A DNA stretch of 64,000 nucleotides from Typhlomys cinereus. Lineage: Eukaryota > Chordata > Mammalia > Rodentia > Platacanthomyidae. Of the stretch, positions 38,520-46,012 are shown one piece after another. The translations under genes were made by a program, and so were the position numbers. The stretch is taken from NCBI GenBank assembly GCA_023101885.1, contig JALPQD010000137.1, forward strand, positions 2,046,001-2,110,000, given 5' to 3'. A model generated the notes under the pieces. That model was not told the origin of the DNA and made no database searches. It was given only the letters and a program-made list of their open reading frames with translations. Position 1 is the first letter of the stretch; the number at the start of each line of letters is the position of its first letter.

Positions 38520-41500
38520 TATTGCTTTTACTCTCCAAGGAAATTTTTAAGGGGCACAAAACATCCCTTGGTCTCTAAGCACTCCTAAGAAGAAAAATGC
38601 AAGATCCATTTTCTCCTAGTTAAAAGTTTTCTTTGTGAAAATGGAAAAGCCCCAAAGGTGCTGTAAAACTTTGTAGCAATATTCACAAGGTAATTAATTT
38701 GCAAATAAGTTACTCTTGTTGATGATTTCATTGCCATTGGTTGGAAATTATCATAGGAGGAAAATCATTTGAGATTAAGTGAAGCCTGCTGTGCTCCTCA
38801 GGGAGGAGGGAGAGCAGTGTTGAGGACATTCCCCCACACACTGTTTTCTAGGCCTCAGCAGTGTGCAAAAGCTCCCAAAGCACACAGGCAGGACATATGT
38901 GTGACCTCCTTCACACTAATGGCACTGGCTCTTATGTCTGCCACAGATGACTCACTTTATCCAGTCCTGTTTCCCATTCCTTTTAGCTTCTCTATCTGCT
39001 GTTGAAAGGGTACCACTTCCAAACTGAACATCCACCAATGAGATCGTTTTAGGGAGTCACTGGCTAGGACTCCTAGAGTCTTCTTTATTTCTCCCAGTGT
39101 CTGACTCTCCTTATTCAACTGGTCACCAAGTCCAGTTGACTACATCTCACAGATTCCTCTTGAATTTCATCACCCTTCTCTATTTCCATGGACAATTCAG
39201 ATCCTTTCTGTGTCTCTGTCTGTGAGTGAATCTTCTTAGCTAGCCCCCTGACACCAACCTGCTCCCTTCTGCTTTTCCTCCATACTGCCTCTGAAATTGT
39301 GCTTCTAAAAGCGTTTCACTCCCCAGCTTAAAAATCTTCATTAGCCCCCTATTGTTTGTAAGGTAAAAACCAATCTCTATGGCACAACATGAAATGCCTT
39401 CACAGTCCCATCGACCGTCTGTTCTTGAAGCCACACAAGTTCTTGACCATTCTTTTCGCACTGGCTTCCACAAGCTGCTTCCACAAACTGGAATATCGAT
39501 TAGCCCTATGACTAGAAACCCTCCTTCCTTCATTAGGAGCCATCTTAAGTGCCAAGCCCTCCCTTGAGGCATTTCTGAGATCCCCAATGAGTCCTACCTC
39601 TATCCTCTTAATAAAGCTTTATCAATACCAACGTATTTTAACACATATATTAAACCATGATTATTCTTGCCTTCCTTCCTTATTTAACCATGAAATATGC
39701 AGGGATCAAGATTGTATTGTAATTGCCTAAATAATCCTGAAGCATGGAAAATAACAGAAGATCAATAATATTTGAGAAATAAATTAATCACAGAATGGGA
39801 AGACTGGGCATGACATTGGCAAGTGTCCTCATGATGGGCCAAGGAGAGAAATAAGAAAAGTGGAGCCAGAGATTTTCTTTCCTAGATTTCAGGGAATATT
39901 TAGAATCTGGTGCAAAGGCAACAAGTTATACTGAATGACACATATCCAGTTTTTGAACACCAATAGTTTGCAGTGGCTTCCACATGATAATAGCAGTTTA
40001 TAAGTATTGAATATCTTTATAGACAGGGATGTATTAACATCTTATATGAAACATATCATTTAACTCCTCAAAGCAGTCTTTAAGTCAGGCTGCCTATTTT
40101 TAATCCTTATTTTGAGCTGGGAAACAGAGCCTTATTATCCTAGCCCATGATGATAGAGTTAACAGTATGTAATAGAACCATAATGTGACACTAGAGTCTA
40201 CATACTACTGAGTGGACCCTCTCCTGAAATATAGAATATAAAGAGACTTGCTATGAAACAAAAACAAAAAGAAGCTTTTAATATTAAGCCAGAGATGGAA
40301 ATTATTTTCATATATTTCTTTTTGCTTTAAATTCCATTATTGTCCTCATATCTTAAAGTTAAGTTCACATTGGTTCTACTCATGTGTTCTGTGACTGAAG
40401 ATTGCAAAACTATTTGTCTAACATGCAATTGTATGTGTTTATTATTCATCAACCATTGTGTATCAAACTGCCCTGTGTTTTGAACCTATAAAGTGTCTCA
40501 GTCCTTGATCTCGTAGTCTAAATTCTTCATGATTACCTTGTACTTTATCTTCCTGTAGCAACATGTAGAAATAGCTTCATGTATATAAGAAACTGCCATT
40601 GTGACTAAAACAAGTACAACTATGGCATTTTTATTTTAGTCCAAGATGGTACAGAATTAATTGAACTTTAATTGTGAGTGTAATCATAAGACAATGTTGG
40701 TACTGTTACATGAATAGATTCTTCAATGTGAGTCTTAGACAATGTAAACATTATTGCATTAAGAAACAGAAACTTTTAAGTGATGTTTCCATTCCTTTAT
40801 CTGTGACACAACAAAAAGAAGATTATGTCAGCATTAGTGGTCATCTGAATCCAAATCCCAGAGTCCTTCCCCTACTTAGTACAGAGCAGCAGCTTCTCTC
40901 CTTTTCCTCAAGCATCACTGCTCATGCGCAGCCCAGGGGATGCTCACTGACCTAACTTCTGACTCTCTCTTTAAACTCACAAATTCTTGTCTGCTTTTGC
41001 CTACTTTAGATGCCAAAACAAAACCAGTGAAAACAAACCACAGTTTGACCAATTTAGATTTCATAGTCTGTATATCCTTATGTTCTACTTCTCAAAAATA
41101 CAATTTTGCATTTTGTAAGATTCCAAATGCCATTTTCTTCATTTTGTTCAGAATTATTTTTTTAAAGTACCACAGGGCAGACTTAGTTTCTTAAAAGAAT
41201 AGTAGCAAAACAGCACCACTACCAAAGAAATCAGACCCTGCCTTTAAGTTTCTACAGGCTACAAATCTACAAATGATTTTTAAATGTATTTTTAAAATCT
41301 AGAAATCTCAATTAGTTATTTACATATCAAACTCAATATTCTCATGTTAGGATGGTTGTGTAAGTGGTAGAATTTGCTCAAGTTACAATTATTAATACTG
41401 ATGTGAAACACTTAAGTAATGCTGTGGATCTCCCTGTGAGCAAAGTTAGAGTAGGAACTCAAGTCTTCCCTAAACACCCACATTTTTTGACCAAGAAAAT

Positions 41501-44500
41501 GTAATGTGTTACTAGTAACCTAGAAATTATATTACTTTTAGTGCATCTAAAGAAGTTGTAGTTAATAGACACAAGCATGAAAGCAGCTTTGTTTAGTAAT
41601 GATAGGAAAATAAGAGATTCAAGCTGTCACATGAGAATAATAGAGGGAAAATAGACAGATATTAGAAAGAAAAATTGTCTGACATGAAGAATAAGGTTTG
41701 AGTTCACAGAACTCAAATAAAATAAATAAAATTAATGAAAACGCCCAGGGAAATGTAACTGGTGCTATAGCTCAGTTCGTAGAGAGTTTTCTTGGCATGA
41801 GTAAAGCCCCAAGTTTAATTGGCAACACCACATAAACCAGATGGAGTCTATATGCCCATACATCACTTGGAAGGTAGAGGAAAGAGAACTATTAGTTCTG
41901 AGCCAGCCTGTGCTACATATGACTCTATGTCAAAAAATGCTATTTTTGCTTTAATTTTTTTTGCTTTAAAATTACTTGCCAAAAGATAAGAGACAGACTA
42001 ATATGAAGCTCTTCCCTCACACACCAGAAGGTCACAGACAATAGATGAAAATCCCAAATCCCTGTGAAGAAAGACTACAGTCCAGAAATCTCAGACCCAG
42101 GGAAGGTATCACTCATCTATCAGAAAGTCAATAATGGAAGCCCTCTGACCACTGGGTCAGGACACAAGTCACAGTCAGAAATAGATATCCAGAATGATTC
42201 TCACTGAAGAGAAGTGTTGGGTTGTATGAGTAAAGAAAGGATTTAAGGACCTGAAGAAGAATTTTTTAAGAGAGAAACTGGCCATGATCGACAGCTATAG
42301 GTTTGAAATCATTTCAGCAAAACCCATGCTTGCAAGGGTCAAGGGTGCAAAATGAAGCGTGCCTCCAAGTTCTCATGTCAATACAGGGAAGTTAAGAGCA
42401 CTATCATATTTTATTTCAATAACAGAATAAGAAAACAGGGTTGGGTATGTAGCTCAGTGGTAGAACACATCCTTAGCATATCCAATGTCAAAGGTTCAAC
42501 TCCCCTAGCATTGCTTAAATAAAATAAATAAATAAATAAATAAATATTCCATTATAATCCTCTGAACATGATAATGAAGAGACCTCATCAATCTTCCAAA
42601 ATCTTCAGAGGCAAAGAGGAGGGCTAAGAATAAATTTCACTGTTTCAACAACATAAAAGGCAAAAAGAAGATTCAACAATATATGAAGAACAAAACAGCA
42701 AGTACACATACTACTGAAAGAAAAAAAGTTAAGTGAAAGCTCATCATCCTGAGTGAGAATGATTTGAGTTCATCCAGTTATTTCTGTAACGCAGCATAGA
42801 AACAGGTTCTCAAAGAAGAGAATGAAAGATCAACTCATCTCCCCACATTTTTCCCTGAGCATTGTGGGGAAAATTGAGTGGGACAAACACTAAAGGCTGC
42901 TTCCCCCAAAATGGTGGGATTCTCCAGTGACTACTTCAGTCAGTGCCAGGAACAAATCAAGACCCCAAGTGGGTCAGTGGGTTGCCACTCTAGCTTCCTG
43001 AGGGACTGCATTATGGAACACGCATTTATTAGACACCATCTACCATCGATCTCTCCTACTGGCTGCATTCTCCACATGGACTTCAGAAAGGTCTTTCCAA
43101 AGTCAGAACTCAGCAGGCCACCTGCATAGTCTCTATTTCTCATAACGTAGAAAGAAGCTCTACTAAATATAGATGATGCTTCACATTTTAACTGAATTCC
43201 ATTGAAAACTAGGAATCTCCAAGATTCCCAACCTTCTTGATTCACCAGCTAAAAAACAAAATTGATCAGTATTTCTTCCGCTCCAGATTTTTGTAACATC
43301 TCTGCTGCTTCAGTGGACTCAGGTACGTGGAGGTTGCAATTGTGGTTCTGCTACCAATGCCTATGTAATAGATCACTTTGCCTTTGTTAGATTCTTTCTT
43401 TAGCATTGGCTGAAGATATATTGAATCTATGTTATCTTGGCATGAGAAAGAGTTGGGAGGATTAAAATAGAGGACAAAAAAAGGTTAGTTTACTTGAGTT
43501 GAGCTCTTCATGTTTATTGCTTTGAAGATAGGAGCCTCTGAGCATATGCATTCAGATGGTATTTTGAAAATGATTGTTATTGTGTCCATTACCACCTATT
43601 CCCACTACCTGTCATTGGAAAATAACATGCCACATAATATAATTTTTTGTATGACAAGAATAACTAACATTGGTTTCATTCATTTGGCTTCTTGGATGAT
43701 TATTACTCCAGAAGTACATTTAATTTGCTTATTCTGGCAACTTTTCCCAATTCCAAGATTGGATCCTTCCTTATACATAAGACTACTGCTAGTTCAATTC
43801 TCAGGAGCACAATACCACCACCATAACTGTCCAAATGGCTTTGGCATACTAAAAAGCTTTGAGGTAATACAAACAAGCCATGAAATGACTAGCACAGATG
43901 TTGTTGAAAGAAAATCTAAAATCTTTATCACAACACTTGTGAGTTGGTTAATCTGGCCTCTTCTTTTCTCCCAATCTTGTCTTGCATCATCCACAAAGTC
44001 TCCCCTTCCTGTGCTCAGCTACATTGGCCCCTGTACAGTCCTCTGATCTTTCTCTTATGTTGGTAATTTGTACTTACTCTTTCCACACTTTGGGACTTTC
44101 TTTCCCACCTTCACGTATTCTCTCCATTGATTCCTACTTGCCCTCCAAATCTCAATCTAAGTGCCTTTTTCATGGAAAAGCCTTCAATGAACCCACTCTC
44201 CAACCACAATGGTATGTCTACCCAATCTGGCCAGGCTCCTTACTACAATCTTTCACCAAACTGAGTTTTGCCTGTAATTGTCATCAATTCAGAGAACTCT
44301 TTGATGAATTCCTCTCTCAGTAGTGTCCAGTTAGTTTTAGGGGTACAAATACATCTGGTTTTGATCACCATTATGCATTCAAGCAGCTAGCACAGTGCCA
44401 CCTCATGTGACAAGTATCCAGTGCTACTTGAATGGAGAACGAGTGAATGAACAAATGAATGAATGAGTGAATGAGTTTCCACTCCAAAGCTATTATGGTG

Positions 44501-44844
44501 TGCCATGCATGCCTCTAAGGACTACATGAGGTTACAGAAAACTCATAGCGTAAGAAGCAAACAGTCCAGCACTGCTTTCGGTACTTCTTCCAGGGTGATA
44601 TGATACTCTTTGTGAGAGAGAGTATTTGAGTAACATTGATGTAAAACACAGTTTCAAACATTGAATCAATGTAGTTTTGGCTTTCACATTCTTCTGATAT
44701 CTATTTCTTTGTACCATACCACTGAAAAAATGTTTTTCTAGATAGACTTCTTCTACATACTTACACCTTCACTTTTCCTATTAGTGGACTTTTTCCCTTT
44801 AATATTTCACTTCACTTTTTCCATTCCATAGTTAAAGAAAAAGC

Positions 44845-44905
<61 letters not shown>

Positions 44906-45743
44906 GTACAGAATAAGGAAAAACAAAAACATGTATAGCATACATTGTATATATCTATATTTAAGCTGTTCATCAAGGATCTGATAAATGCCATCCAAGA
45001 GAAAGAATCAAAGATTCTACAACATGTTTTTAATGTCTATCAAGCTTAAGGAGTCTTTTTAATAATCCTCCCTTCCTTTGTCTTTCAGGGAGAGACCTCA
45101 TACTTAGCTTCATAAATAGGCTATAATAGCGACCAGGGGTTAGTAAGACTCCGCCTCAAAAAAAAAAAACAATAAGATTTTTAAATTTTTTAAAAATTCC
45201 CTACATCAGACTATGCATATATCAGACCATCCAGGTAAAATTAAAATAAAAAATATTTTTGGAAGCTCTTCCATTTTATTTTCTGCCTTCCTAGGACTCT
45301 TAGACCAGATGGTAGGGCTATCCAATTTTTATTACTCTGACACAAGTCATTTTATCTTTCATCTTTCACTGAGAACAGTAAGCCAATCTTCTGCTTTATC
45401 CATTGACAAGCCACCCCTAGCAACCAATTTAAAATTATAATGGTCTGCTGAAACATACTTTTTCATGTTGAAACACAGTATTAAAGGCAGCAATGCAAAC
45501 TCAAAGCCATCCCTTGACAGTGGTGTCTTGGTGCCTTTAGCCACAGGCTTGAGCTCCTGAAACGGTATTTCTGCTTTCAAAATAACAAACCGTTTTCTAT
45601 TTGGCACCTAATTTTTCTATTTTTGATTTTTCTTAATGTTCATTTGAAATACAACTCAAAAAGAAGCATTGGATATGCCACTCACCTGACAGAACTTCAG
45701 TCTGGAAGCAGAAGAGAAGAAAACACCAGAGGTTTGACCTCAT
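22756..45743 (-). CDS. ICOS: ICOS, inducible T-cell co-stimulator (five coding exons)
   Basis: ICOS is a CD28-family homodimeric receptor on activated T cells. It binds ICOS ligand and recruits PI3-kinase. Joining the exons at 45743-45686, 28598-28272, 26937-26831, 24747-24663 and 22769-22756 gives 591 nt, or 196 residues plus TAA (human 199, mouse 200). Domain order: signal peptide 1-20; one IgV domain about 30-125 with disulfide cysteines C42, C63, C82 and C105; ligand loop FDPPPV at 110-115; stalk with dimer cysteines C133/C134; membrane segment about 138-161; short basic tail with the PI3K-binding YMFM motif at 177-180; end GVTS, as in mouse. All splice borders are GT-AG and phases join cleanly, with no stop or frameshift, so the gene looks functional. 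The span (about 24.9 kb) matches human ICOS. Odd points are the F-to-V change in the ligand loop and loss of two glycan sequons. Identity rests on remembered human and mouse proteins. Confidence 0.97.
22873..22914. repeat. (CA)n microsatellite near the ICOS exon 5 acceptor
   Basis: 21 CA units. On the transcribed strand this is a TG run in intron 4, about 100 nt upstream of exon 5. Confidence 0.97.
23290..23440. mobile_element. Possible LTR end
   Basis: CCAGATAAACTGCTTCAGAACTCTG followed by GGAATCCTAACTAAGA resembles the 3' end of mammalian MaLR-type LTRs. Only a short match, so uncertain. Confidence 0.3.
24090..24565 (-). mobile_element. Nested ID and B1 SINE cluster, antisense
   Basis: Two ID-like pieces (GAATTGAACCTCAGGGCCTC...CACTGAACCACA near 24110; CTGGCAATTAAACTCAAGGC...CTGAACTATACCCC near 24495) bracket two antisense B1-like pieces (GAGACAGAGTCTCACTAAATGGC; CTCGCTGTGTAGCCAAGG). 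This is the arrangement of B4-type ID-B1 composites. Confidence 0.7.
24663..24747 (-). CDS. ICOS: ICOS coding exon 4 (cytoplasmic tail, YMFM motif)
   Basis: The acceptor is TATCTTTCAG, followed by 85 nt encoding KYKSIVHDPNSEYMFMAAI... to RFA plus one base, then the donor GTAAAG. YMFM (Y177) is the p85 PI3K docking site, and the preceding VHDPNSEY block is conserved with mouse and human. The exon is richer in CpG than its surroundings. Confidence 0.97.
25140..25490 (+). repeat. Rodent interspersed repeat with AATAAA end
   Basis: TCATGTGTTTGAATATTTAGC, TTTGGGAAGTTGTGGCACCTT, TTGGAGGAAGACATATCA, then ACCAAATAAATCTCTTTCCC and AGTATCAGTGAAAAGCAACTG. This follows a common rodent repeat of about 350 bp; I do not name the family. 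It explains the overlapping frames on both strands here. Confidence 0.6.
25690..25985 (+). mobile_element. Possible L1 3' UTR fragment
   Basis: A G-rich run (AGGGAGTCTGGCAGGGGAGATG) is followed by an A-rich tail with AAAATAAATAAAAG. This has the shape of an L1 3' end but no coding part. Confidence 0.35.
26400..26770 (-). mobile_element. B2/B3-superfamily SINE, antisense
   Basis: A GTGT-rich start, then GACAGTGTCTCTCAGTTGAACCC, CCAACTGGCTGGACTAGC, ACTGGGATTACAGGCAGCCACC, and GGTCTGAACTCCAGGC near the end: the reverse of a tRNA-derived head. The copy at 29.69-30.01 kb is the same type. Confidence 0.65.
26831..26937 (-). CDS. ICOS: ICOS coding exon 3 (stalk and membrane segment)
   Basis: The acceptor is CTAACCCAG, then 107 nt encoding ESQLCCQLKFW and a hydrophobic stretch of about 22 residues ending FWFTKK, then the donor GTGAGC. 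The CC pair contains the cysteine that links the two chains of the dimer. The stretch is nearly identical to human through LPIGCAAF. Phase 0 at the 3' border agrees with the next exon. Confidence 0.97.
27188..27306. repeat. (AAAAG)n followed by a G-run tract
   Basis: About 14 AAAAG units run into GGGAGGGAGGGG-type sequence (27264-27300) with more than four G-runs of three or more. It lies in ICOS intron 2, G-rich on the strand opposite the transcript. Confidence 0.95.
27403..27600 (+). mobile_element. B2-superfamily SINE, short copy
   Basis: GGACTGGGGAGATGGCTCAACAGTTAAGA and a second tRNA-like box (AGAGTTCACTTTCCCAGG), followed by a CA- and AT-rich tail. Confidence 0.6.
27650..27960 (+). mobile_element. 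B2-superfamily (Dip-like) SINE
   Basis: AGAGCTAGAAAGATAGCTCATGG head, GAGTTTGGATTCCCAGATC box, then the shared body GATGGAAATGGTGGTG, CCCAAAGCAAAGCAA, GATTCCAGAAGTCATCCTTGG, and a CA-rich tail. Confidence 0.8.
28272..28598 (-). CDS. ICOS: ICOS coding exon 2 (IgV domain)
   Basis: The acceptor is TTTATCCAG, followed by 327 nt in phase, ending CTTATG before the donor GTAAGA. It encodes residues 20 (part) to 129 (part). Visible hallmarks are C42 (ISCQYP), VQQFKM, C63 (VLCDL), KTK, C82 (KFCPSQ), YYFC at C105, the sequon NLS at N106, and FDPPPV. The exon is a few codons shorter than in human because of a gap before YYFC. Only one N-glycosylation sequon remains. Confidence 0.97.
28742..29056 (+). 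mobile_element. B2-superfamily (Dip-like) SINE with hairpin tail
   Basis: GGGGCTAGAAAGATGGCTCAGG head, GACTTGAGTTCAGATTCTGG box, body with CAGAGCAAAGCAAAA and GATTCCTGAAGTTGCCCTTGG, then an alternating tail that forms two near-palindromes. It lies about 140 bp upstream of ICOS exon 2, in intron 1. Confidence 0.85.
28982..29052. repeat. Tandem duplicated near-palindrome
   Basis: Two copies of a unit GCATACATGTGTG...CACACATGTATGC (34 and 32 bp) separated by AAAAT. Each arm pairs over 13 bases. Confidence 0.9.
29060..29690. other. Unique intronic DNA
   Basis: AT-rich part of ICOS intron 1. No gene or named repeat recognised. Confidence 0.5.
29690..30010 (-). mobile_element. B2/B3-superfamily SINE, antisense
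   Basis: GTGTGTGCACACATG start, GGCAAGGTCTCTCTGTGAACCCC, CCAAGTACTAGGTTTACAGTCAGCC, then CATGGGTTCTGGGGATCCAAACTCC and CCCAGCCC. Same type as the copy at 26.4 kb. Confidence 0.65.
30010..30840. other. Unique intronic DNA
   Basis: No gene or named repeat recognised. Confidence 0.5.
30840..31058 (-). mobile_element. B2-superfamily (Dip-like) SINE, antisense, internally deleted
   Basis: The reverse strand starts GGGCTGGAGGTATGGCTTAGGGG, with box GACCTGAATTCAGACCCTG and body AAACACCGGATGGAAATGG. The middle of the body is missing and it goes directly to a CAGTGCCCTCTGTTGC end and a (CA)n tail. Confidence 0.8.
31629..31912 (+). mobile_element. B2-superfamily (Dip-like) SINE
   Basis: GGGAGCTAGAGAGATGGCTTAGGGG head, body GGTGGAAATGGTGGCAACC, CCAGAGCAAAGCAAAAAGG, GATTCCAGAAGTCACCCCTGG, and a pure (CA)n tail at about 31866-31908. 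Confidence 0.85.
31915..32795. other. Unique intronic DNA
   Basis: No gene or named repeat recognised. Confidence 0.5.
32801..32960. repeat. Diverged 91-bp tandem duplication
   Basis: CAAGGAAGCCAAGGCAAAT...CTCTGTCCCATGATGAC near 32807 recurs as CAAAGAAGCCAAAAGCAAAT...ATCTGCCCCATGAATGAC near 32898, at a spacing of 91 bp and clearly diverged. No family recognised. Confidence 0.55.
33043..33330 (+). mobile_element. B2/B3-superfamily SINE
   Basis: GGGAGCCAGGAAGTTGGCTCATCTGG head with GGTCCTGACTTCAGATGCCAG box, then CCCAGAGCTCACTGGTCAAC, CAACCTCAGGCCTCCCTGTG and a CA-containing end. Confidence 0.65.
33340..33850. other. Unique intronic DNA
   Basis: No gene or named repeat recognised. Confidence 0.5.
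33850..34170 (+). mobile_element. B2/B3-superfamily SINE, diverged
   Basis: TTGAGGATATAACTCAATG head, CAAGCCCAGATCCCTAGCACCC box, middle GAAACTCACTGACCATTCAG, end GAACCTCTGGCTTCCACATAC and a CA-rich tail. Confidence 0.55.
34170..34940. other. Unique intronic DNA
   Basis: No gene or named repeat recognised. Confidence 0.5.
34940..35012. repeat. CT-rich (CTCCCT)n tract
   Basis: Pyrimidine-only run built of CTCTCC and CTCCCT units. Confidence 0.9.
35200..35475 (+). mobile_element. B2-superfamily (Dip-like) SINE
   Basis: AGGGCTGGAGAGAGAGCTTAAG head, ACCTGAGTTTGTATCCTAG box, body GGCAGAAATGGCAGCAGCC, CCCAGAGCTTAGCAATG, GATTCCCAATGTCATCCTTGG, ending in (CA)n at about 35443-35475. Confidence 0.85.
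35480..36070. other. Unique intronic DNA
   Basis: No gene or named repeat recognised. A short inverted pair CTAGACACTTTAGTGTCTAG at 35579-35598 is a perfect 20-bp palindrome. Confidence 0.55.
36075..36475 (+). repeat. Rodent interspersed repeat (about 0.4-kb family)
   Basis: GGGATTTTATTTTGGCTCAAG, CAGTCCAGTTTGGCAGGAG, CCCACCCACCATGGGCTGGGTC, TCAATTAGACAATCTCC, GCCTTCAATTGCCAAATTGACACC. Closely matches the copy at 49.44 kb; class uncertain. Confidence 0.7.
36748..36880 (+). mobile_element. B1-like SINE
   Basis: TGCATGGTGGCTCATGACTATAATCCCAACACC start, then CTGAAGGCCAGACTGGGTTATGTAGG and an AGAC-rich end. Confidence 0.75.
36890..37500. other. Unique intronic DNA
   Basis: No gene or named repeat recognised. 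Confidence 0.5.
37506..37740. repeat. Left copy of a 235-bp duplication flanking an L1
   Basis: Begins CAAAGGCATCTGTATCTG and ends TTGCTTTTACTCTCCAAGGAA; the same sequence returns at 38258-38542 on the other side of the L1. Includes a short AAAT run, an AT-rich tract and a (GT)n run (37697-37718). Confidence 0.9.
37741..38257 (-). mobile_element. L1 3' UTR, 5'-truncated, antisense (copy 1)
   Basis: Begins with a T-run and TTTATT units (antisense A tail), then the C-rich segment shared with the copies at 52.2, 54.1 and 58.6 kb, then CCTAACTTGTGTGGAGTATC and TTACCGCCCCCTCTTCCGC, where it stops. No coding part remains. It lies in ICOS intron 1. Confidence 0.88.
38258..38542. repeat. Right copy of the duplication flanking the L1
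   Basis: Matches 37506-37740 end to end but is 50 bp longer, because the AAAT run, the AT tract and a terminal (AG)n (where the left copy has (GT)n) are larger. Point differences are few, for example AAGCTCC versus AAGCCCC. Confidence 0.9.
38545..39240. other. Unique intronic DNA
   Basis: No gene or named repeat recognised. Confidence 0.5.
39240..39620 (+). mobile_element. L2 LINE 3' region
   Basis: TTTCACTCCCCAGCTTAAAAATC, TTAGCCCCCTATTGTTTGTAAGG, ATGGCACAACATGAAATGCC and AAGTGCCAAGCCCTCCCTTGAGGC follow the ORF2 end and 3' UTR of L2. Old and diverged. Confidence 0.7.
40000..40205 (+). mobile_element. MIR SINE
   Basis: CATTTAACTCCTCAAAGCAGTCTTTAAG followed by TTGAGCTGGGAAACAGAGCC and a further decayed 3' part, the MIR core order. 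Confidence 0.55.
40205..41755. other. Unique intronic DNA
   Basis: No gene or named repeat recognised. The sequence is AT-rich; short frames lack domains. Confidence 0.5.
41757..41945 (+). mobile_element. ID-B1 composite SINE (B4-like)
   Basis: ACTGGTGCTATAGCTCAGTTCG and CATGAGTAAAGCCCCAAGTTT are ID (tRNA-Ala type) boxes; the following CATCACTTGGAAGGTAGAGG, GAGCCAGCCTGTGCTACATATGA and CTATGTCAAAAA are the B1 half. Confidence 0.75.
42440..42546 (+). mobile_element. ID SINE with (AAAT)n tail
   Basis: GGGTTGGGTATGTAGCTCAGTGGTAGAAC followed by AAGGTTCAACTCCCCTAGC is a well-preserved ID element (BC1-type, tRNA-Ala-derived), ending in AAATAAATAAAT. Confidence 0.85.
42550..43980. other. Unique intronic DNA
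   Basis: No gene recognised. A 178-codon plus frame (43510-44046) has no domain and runs into an L2. Confidence 0.5.
43980..44480 (+). mobile_element. L2 LINE 3' end with GAATGA tail
   Basis: Contains ATGGAAAAGCCTTCAATGAACCC, GCAGCTAGCACAGTGCCACC and the terminal GTGAATGAACAAATGAATGAATG repeat characteristic of L2 3' ends. Confidence 0.65.
44846..44905. repeat. (GATA)n microsatellite
   Basis: About 15 perfect GATA units in ICOS intron 1. Confidence 0.97.
45686..45743 (-). CDS. ICOS: ICOS coding exon 1 (signal peptide)
   Basis: The start codon lies at 45743-45741 in the context GGCAACATGAGG; human has GGCAAACATGAAG at the same place. The 58 nt encode 19 residues plus the first base of a glycine: a hydrophobic leader of the form MRSNLWCFLLFCF..., clearly related to human MKSGLWYFFLFCL.... 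The exon ends GTCAG and is followed by the donor GTGAGT. The phase (one base carried over) is the same as in human ICOS. Cleavage is likely near residue 20. Confidence 0.93.
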
Positions 45744-45759
45744 GTTGCCAGAGACAACT

Positions 45760-45850
45760 GCACTCCTCCCCTTTAGTGTGCAAGAGGTGGCAGAAAACTT
45801 GTGTTCTCAGTTGTTTTCTATTTAACAGAAAGGAAGTGGGTTATGTGGGA
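45760..45850 (-). promoter_or_regulatory. ICOS: Probable ICOS core promoter and 5' UTR
   Basis: Upstream of the start codon the minus strand carries a TATA-like TTAAATA at 45825-45819, which would place transcription start near 45790 and give a 5' UTR of about 50 nt. The proximal 5' UTR (GGAGGAGTGCAGTTGTCTCTGGCAAC) resembles the human one. A CACTTCC (GGAAGTG) Ets/NFAT-like core lies at about 45831-45837. There is no CpG island. The start site is a guess from spacing. Confidence 0.4.
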
Positions 45851-45894
45851 GTTGATGTAGTGTCACATTTACCATCAAGACAAGGAGCATTATT

Positions 45895-46012
45895 GTAGGT
45901 GTATTCAGCAGCTAGTTCACGCCTCCCTCATGACAAGTGTTCCAAGCTGCATGAATGAATGGGTAAGTGAATGAGTAAATGATTCAGCAAGTGAATGAAT
46001 GACTGAATTTCC
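45895..46012 (+). mobile_element. L2 LINE 3' terminus near the ICOS promoter
   Basis: GCAGCTAGTTCACGCCTCCC and the GAATGAATGGGTAAGTGAATGAG tail resemble the L2 end at 44370-44475. It lies about 150-270 bp upstream of the ICOS start codon. Confidence 0.5.

Larger units (their letters stand above)
28599..45685 (-). other. ICOS: ICOS intron 1 (about 17.1 kb)
   Basis: A large first intron with donor GTGAGT and acceptor TTTATCCAG. It holds B2-superfamily SINEs in both orientations, ID and B1 SINEs, an L1 3' end with very long flanking duplications, L2 and MIR relics and several microsatellites, listed separately. No exon-like coding segment was found inside. Confidence 0.93.

Noticed and set aside
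42440..42520. tRNA-like boxes that could suggest a tRNA gene
   Set aside because: They belong to ID SINEs (and to the B2-type SINEs elsewhere). They lack a complete cloverleaf and are followed by SINE bodies or A-rich tails.
43510..44046. 178-codon plus-strand frame
   Set aside because: No domain, and its 3' end runs into an L2 relic; composition looks like AT-rich intron sequence.
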